Shown: piece after piece, positions 62,201-64,000 of the stretch | Position numbering within the stretch: the first letter of the stretch is position 1 | Layout: every line of letters begins with the position of its first letter | From: Mya arenaria | Lineage: Eukaryota; Mollusca; Bivalvia; Myida; Myidae | Assembly: GCF_026914265.1 (NCBI RefSeq) | Contig: NC_069134.1 | Location: 9,355,758 to 9,419,757, forward strand | Reading direction: 5' to 3' | DNA: 64,000 bases | The notes under the pieces: generated by a model | Told to the model about the DNA's origin: nothing | Databases searched by the model: none | What the model saw: only the letters and a program-made list of their open reading frames with translations | Position numbers and translations under genes: made by a program

Positions 62201-64000
62201 AAAGTGAAGATGTCTGGTAATAAGTATTCAAATAAGCATCTACTATTGAGACGCCTGTGTCCCAGAACAGCCATAAAGAACAAATTCAGGACAACACCAC
62301 ACTCCATAAAATGGAAACCTATTACAATCCATGAAACAATGACGACATGGATTAAACACTGAAGGATCCTGTCATTTTTGTCTGGAAACCTGTGACATGC
62401 AGACTTGGGCACTGGGTTATGATTCTTTTACTCCCATTATTTAAACTTTGTTAAGGGTACAAGTCATGTGACCCTTACAATACTTGACCAAGTTATGTTT
62501 TCTGGAACAGACAGAATATCATACTGTCTAATGATGAAAAATGACATATCTGGTGACCATGTGCCATTAAAATAACTCTAACTGGAACTAAGCATTAAAT
62601 GTTACAAGTCAAAAAAGATATTTACTGATTACGTATTGAATGTAAGTCAAAATTAATTTATACCATGGTCCAATTTCACTATGTCATGTTATAGCATACG
62701 AGATATCTTAATAACTTAGATAGCATTAGGACTGGAGGTGAAAAAATGATGTCAAACAAATTAACGTCATTAATAACAGCAAACTATTTTGCCCTCTCTA
62801 AGAAATAGTTCAACAGCACTAAGCTCCAGCACAATGTTATCATTGCAGCCGATATATACTTGGTCAAGTCCACTTGAACACCTTTTGTTTGTCTTTTTTA
62901 ACTTAAACCTACTATTAATAAAGTCAAGTTCAACAATAACTGTAATGTATGATAATATAAATCAGAAAGAATGAAATTCCGATGAAAATTTTATTCTAAT
63001 TTTTGCTGTTATAATATAGTAATGTAAAAACTTCTTTCTCTTGCAGCATTTCAACTGCAATGCATGATTAGTTTTGACATCACCATCTTAACCAATAAAG
63101 AACCATCAATCTTTATCCACAAAAGTGGTTCAGTAGGCCAGTCACATTAACATTTTCATCATTTCCAACATACTTCAAAGGAAAAAATTCGGTCTCCCCT
63201 TTAAAAGATTACTTATGCTAATTTCCTCCAATCAAGCATTCCTCTAACCTAGCTCCCAGTGATATGAATCAAGTACAGATTCAAGAATCGACAGCTTGAT
63301 TGAAGAGATGAGGCCATCGCCAGATAACTAAATTCATTTAATTTGGCCATATATGTCAAGCATCAAAATGGTTCTTGGTTTTCAGCTTCCCTAAGTACCT
63401 GGATTTATTGGGCAAGAAATTATAAAAACAAAACATTTTTACAAAAAAATATTTACGTAATATTCCTTTTACATCTTTAGGCTGTCTTAACAACTGAGCA
63501 AAAGTTGTCTCTATGGCAAAAAAACGTTGGGCCACAAAAGACAACTATGCAGACAAGGCCTATGAGTAACAAGGAAACAACTTCATGTCAAAGCTGACAT
63601 TGCGGAGGGGAGGCAATTATAGCTAATGCCAATATAATGAAAGTTTGCCGGTTATAACAATCTAAAAGTGCGAACCATACATGAAATGTCGTATAAGCAC
63701 TCTTTCTGCAGGCTGAAGCTGCTTGTAGGTCGAAGATAGGTACAAAAGCCAAAGTACAAGCATTAAATCTGTTGCCAGATATTAATCTGATTAATGTATT
63801 AAATGCTCTACATTAAAATGTCAATAACAGGAGCATAATAATCCATGTGGCTTCTCAAGGCTAGAGAACTTAATAAATAAGCATAAATAAATGATTATTA
63901 TGTCCTCTTTTAAGAACACCAGAATCTTAAAACAATCTTACATTGGGCACAAATATGTAATATATAGCAAATGCTTCTTACAGGTACGTCCTATACCTCC
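59283..64000 (-). other. 5' intron or upstream region of PDE4
   Basis: 4.7 kb with no exon that I can match to UCR1 or UCR2. It is likely a large intron. One minus-strand open frame (60428-60174) could be an isoform-specific exon, see findings. The last bases on the right (rc GGAG|GTATAG) would suit a splice donor but cannot be assigned. Confidence 0.45.

Noticed and set aside
63980..64000. Splice donor of the next upstream PDE4 exon at the right edge
   Set aside because: The minus-strand GGAG|GTATAG fits a donor, but too little sequence remains to read a UCR2 exon and the preceding codon does not match the family.

Overview
The window is nuclear DNA from an invertebrate animal, most likely a bivalve mollusc. 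The evidence is AT-rich sequence, genes split by GT-AG introns, metazoan protein families, and dense interspersed repeats: tandem-repeat cores of the 'ggtcactaggtcaaatc' and 'gacctggtgacctag' type, TTAA-flanked MITEs, and a tRNA-derived SINE with a 'ccggaggaaaccc' core. The bivalve assignment rests on my recognition of these repeat types and was not tested by a search.

Layout. 1-7.6 kb is a stack of broken non-LTR retrotransposons: one CR1/L2/Jockey-like copy, one reverse-transcriptase scrap, and one better-preserved LINE of another lineage, plus two fold-back elements. 9.0-16.9 kb (+) is a six-exon UMP-CMP kinase gene (CMPK1-like); its first intron holds a tandem-repeat element split by a 2.0 kb TIR transposon. 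21.6-29.8 kb (-) is a three-exon COA7-like Sel1-repeat gene for a cytochrome c oxidase assembly factor. Its introns hold a SINE, a second nested transposon, a PIF/Harbinger-like element carrying an unknown short ORF, and a TTAA MITE. 30.0-33.1 kb lies between two divergent genes and contains a Helitron-like tandem-repeat element and a fold-back array of a 14-base motif whose centre is a 32-base copy of COA7 intron 1. 34.2-41.9 kb (+) encodes a very large (about 1.93 kDa-residue scale, roughly 1,930 aa) four-finger C2H2 protein with SUMO-interaction-like motifs and an internally duplicated, unrecognised domain. 42-52.6 kb has no convincing gene and holds a 56-bp minisatellite of about 26 copies and an ATC microsatellite. 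52.65 kb to beyond the right edge (-) is the 3' part of a cAMP-specific phosphodiesterase 4 gene: seven exons covering the end of UCR2, the whole catalytic domain and the C-terminus.

The four cellular genes are not an operon and do not form an evident pathway (pyrimidine nucleotide kinase, mitochondrial complex IV assembly, nuclear zinc-finger protein, cAMP hydrolysis). The most unusual features are the two nested transposon insertions with readable target-site duplications, the fold-back array with captured COA7 sequence, a two-copy element with stem-loops at both ends, and the duplicated domain in the zinc-finger protein. Exon boundaries were set by reading splice sites and matching family alignments from memory; none was checked against transcripts.
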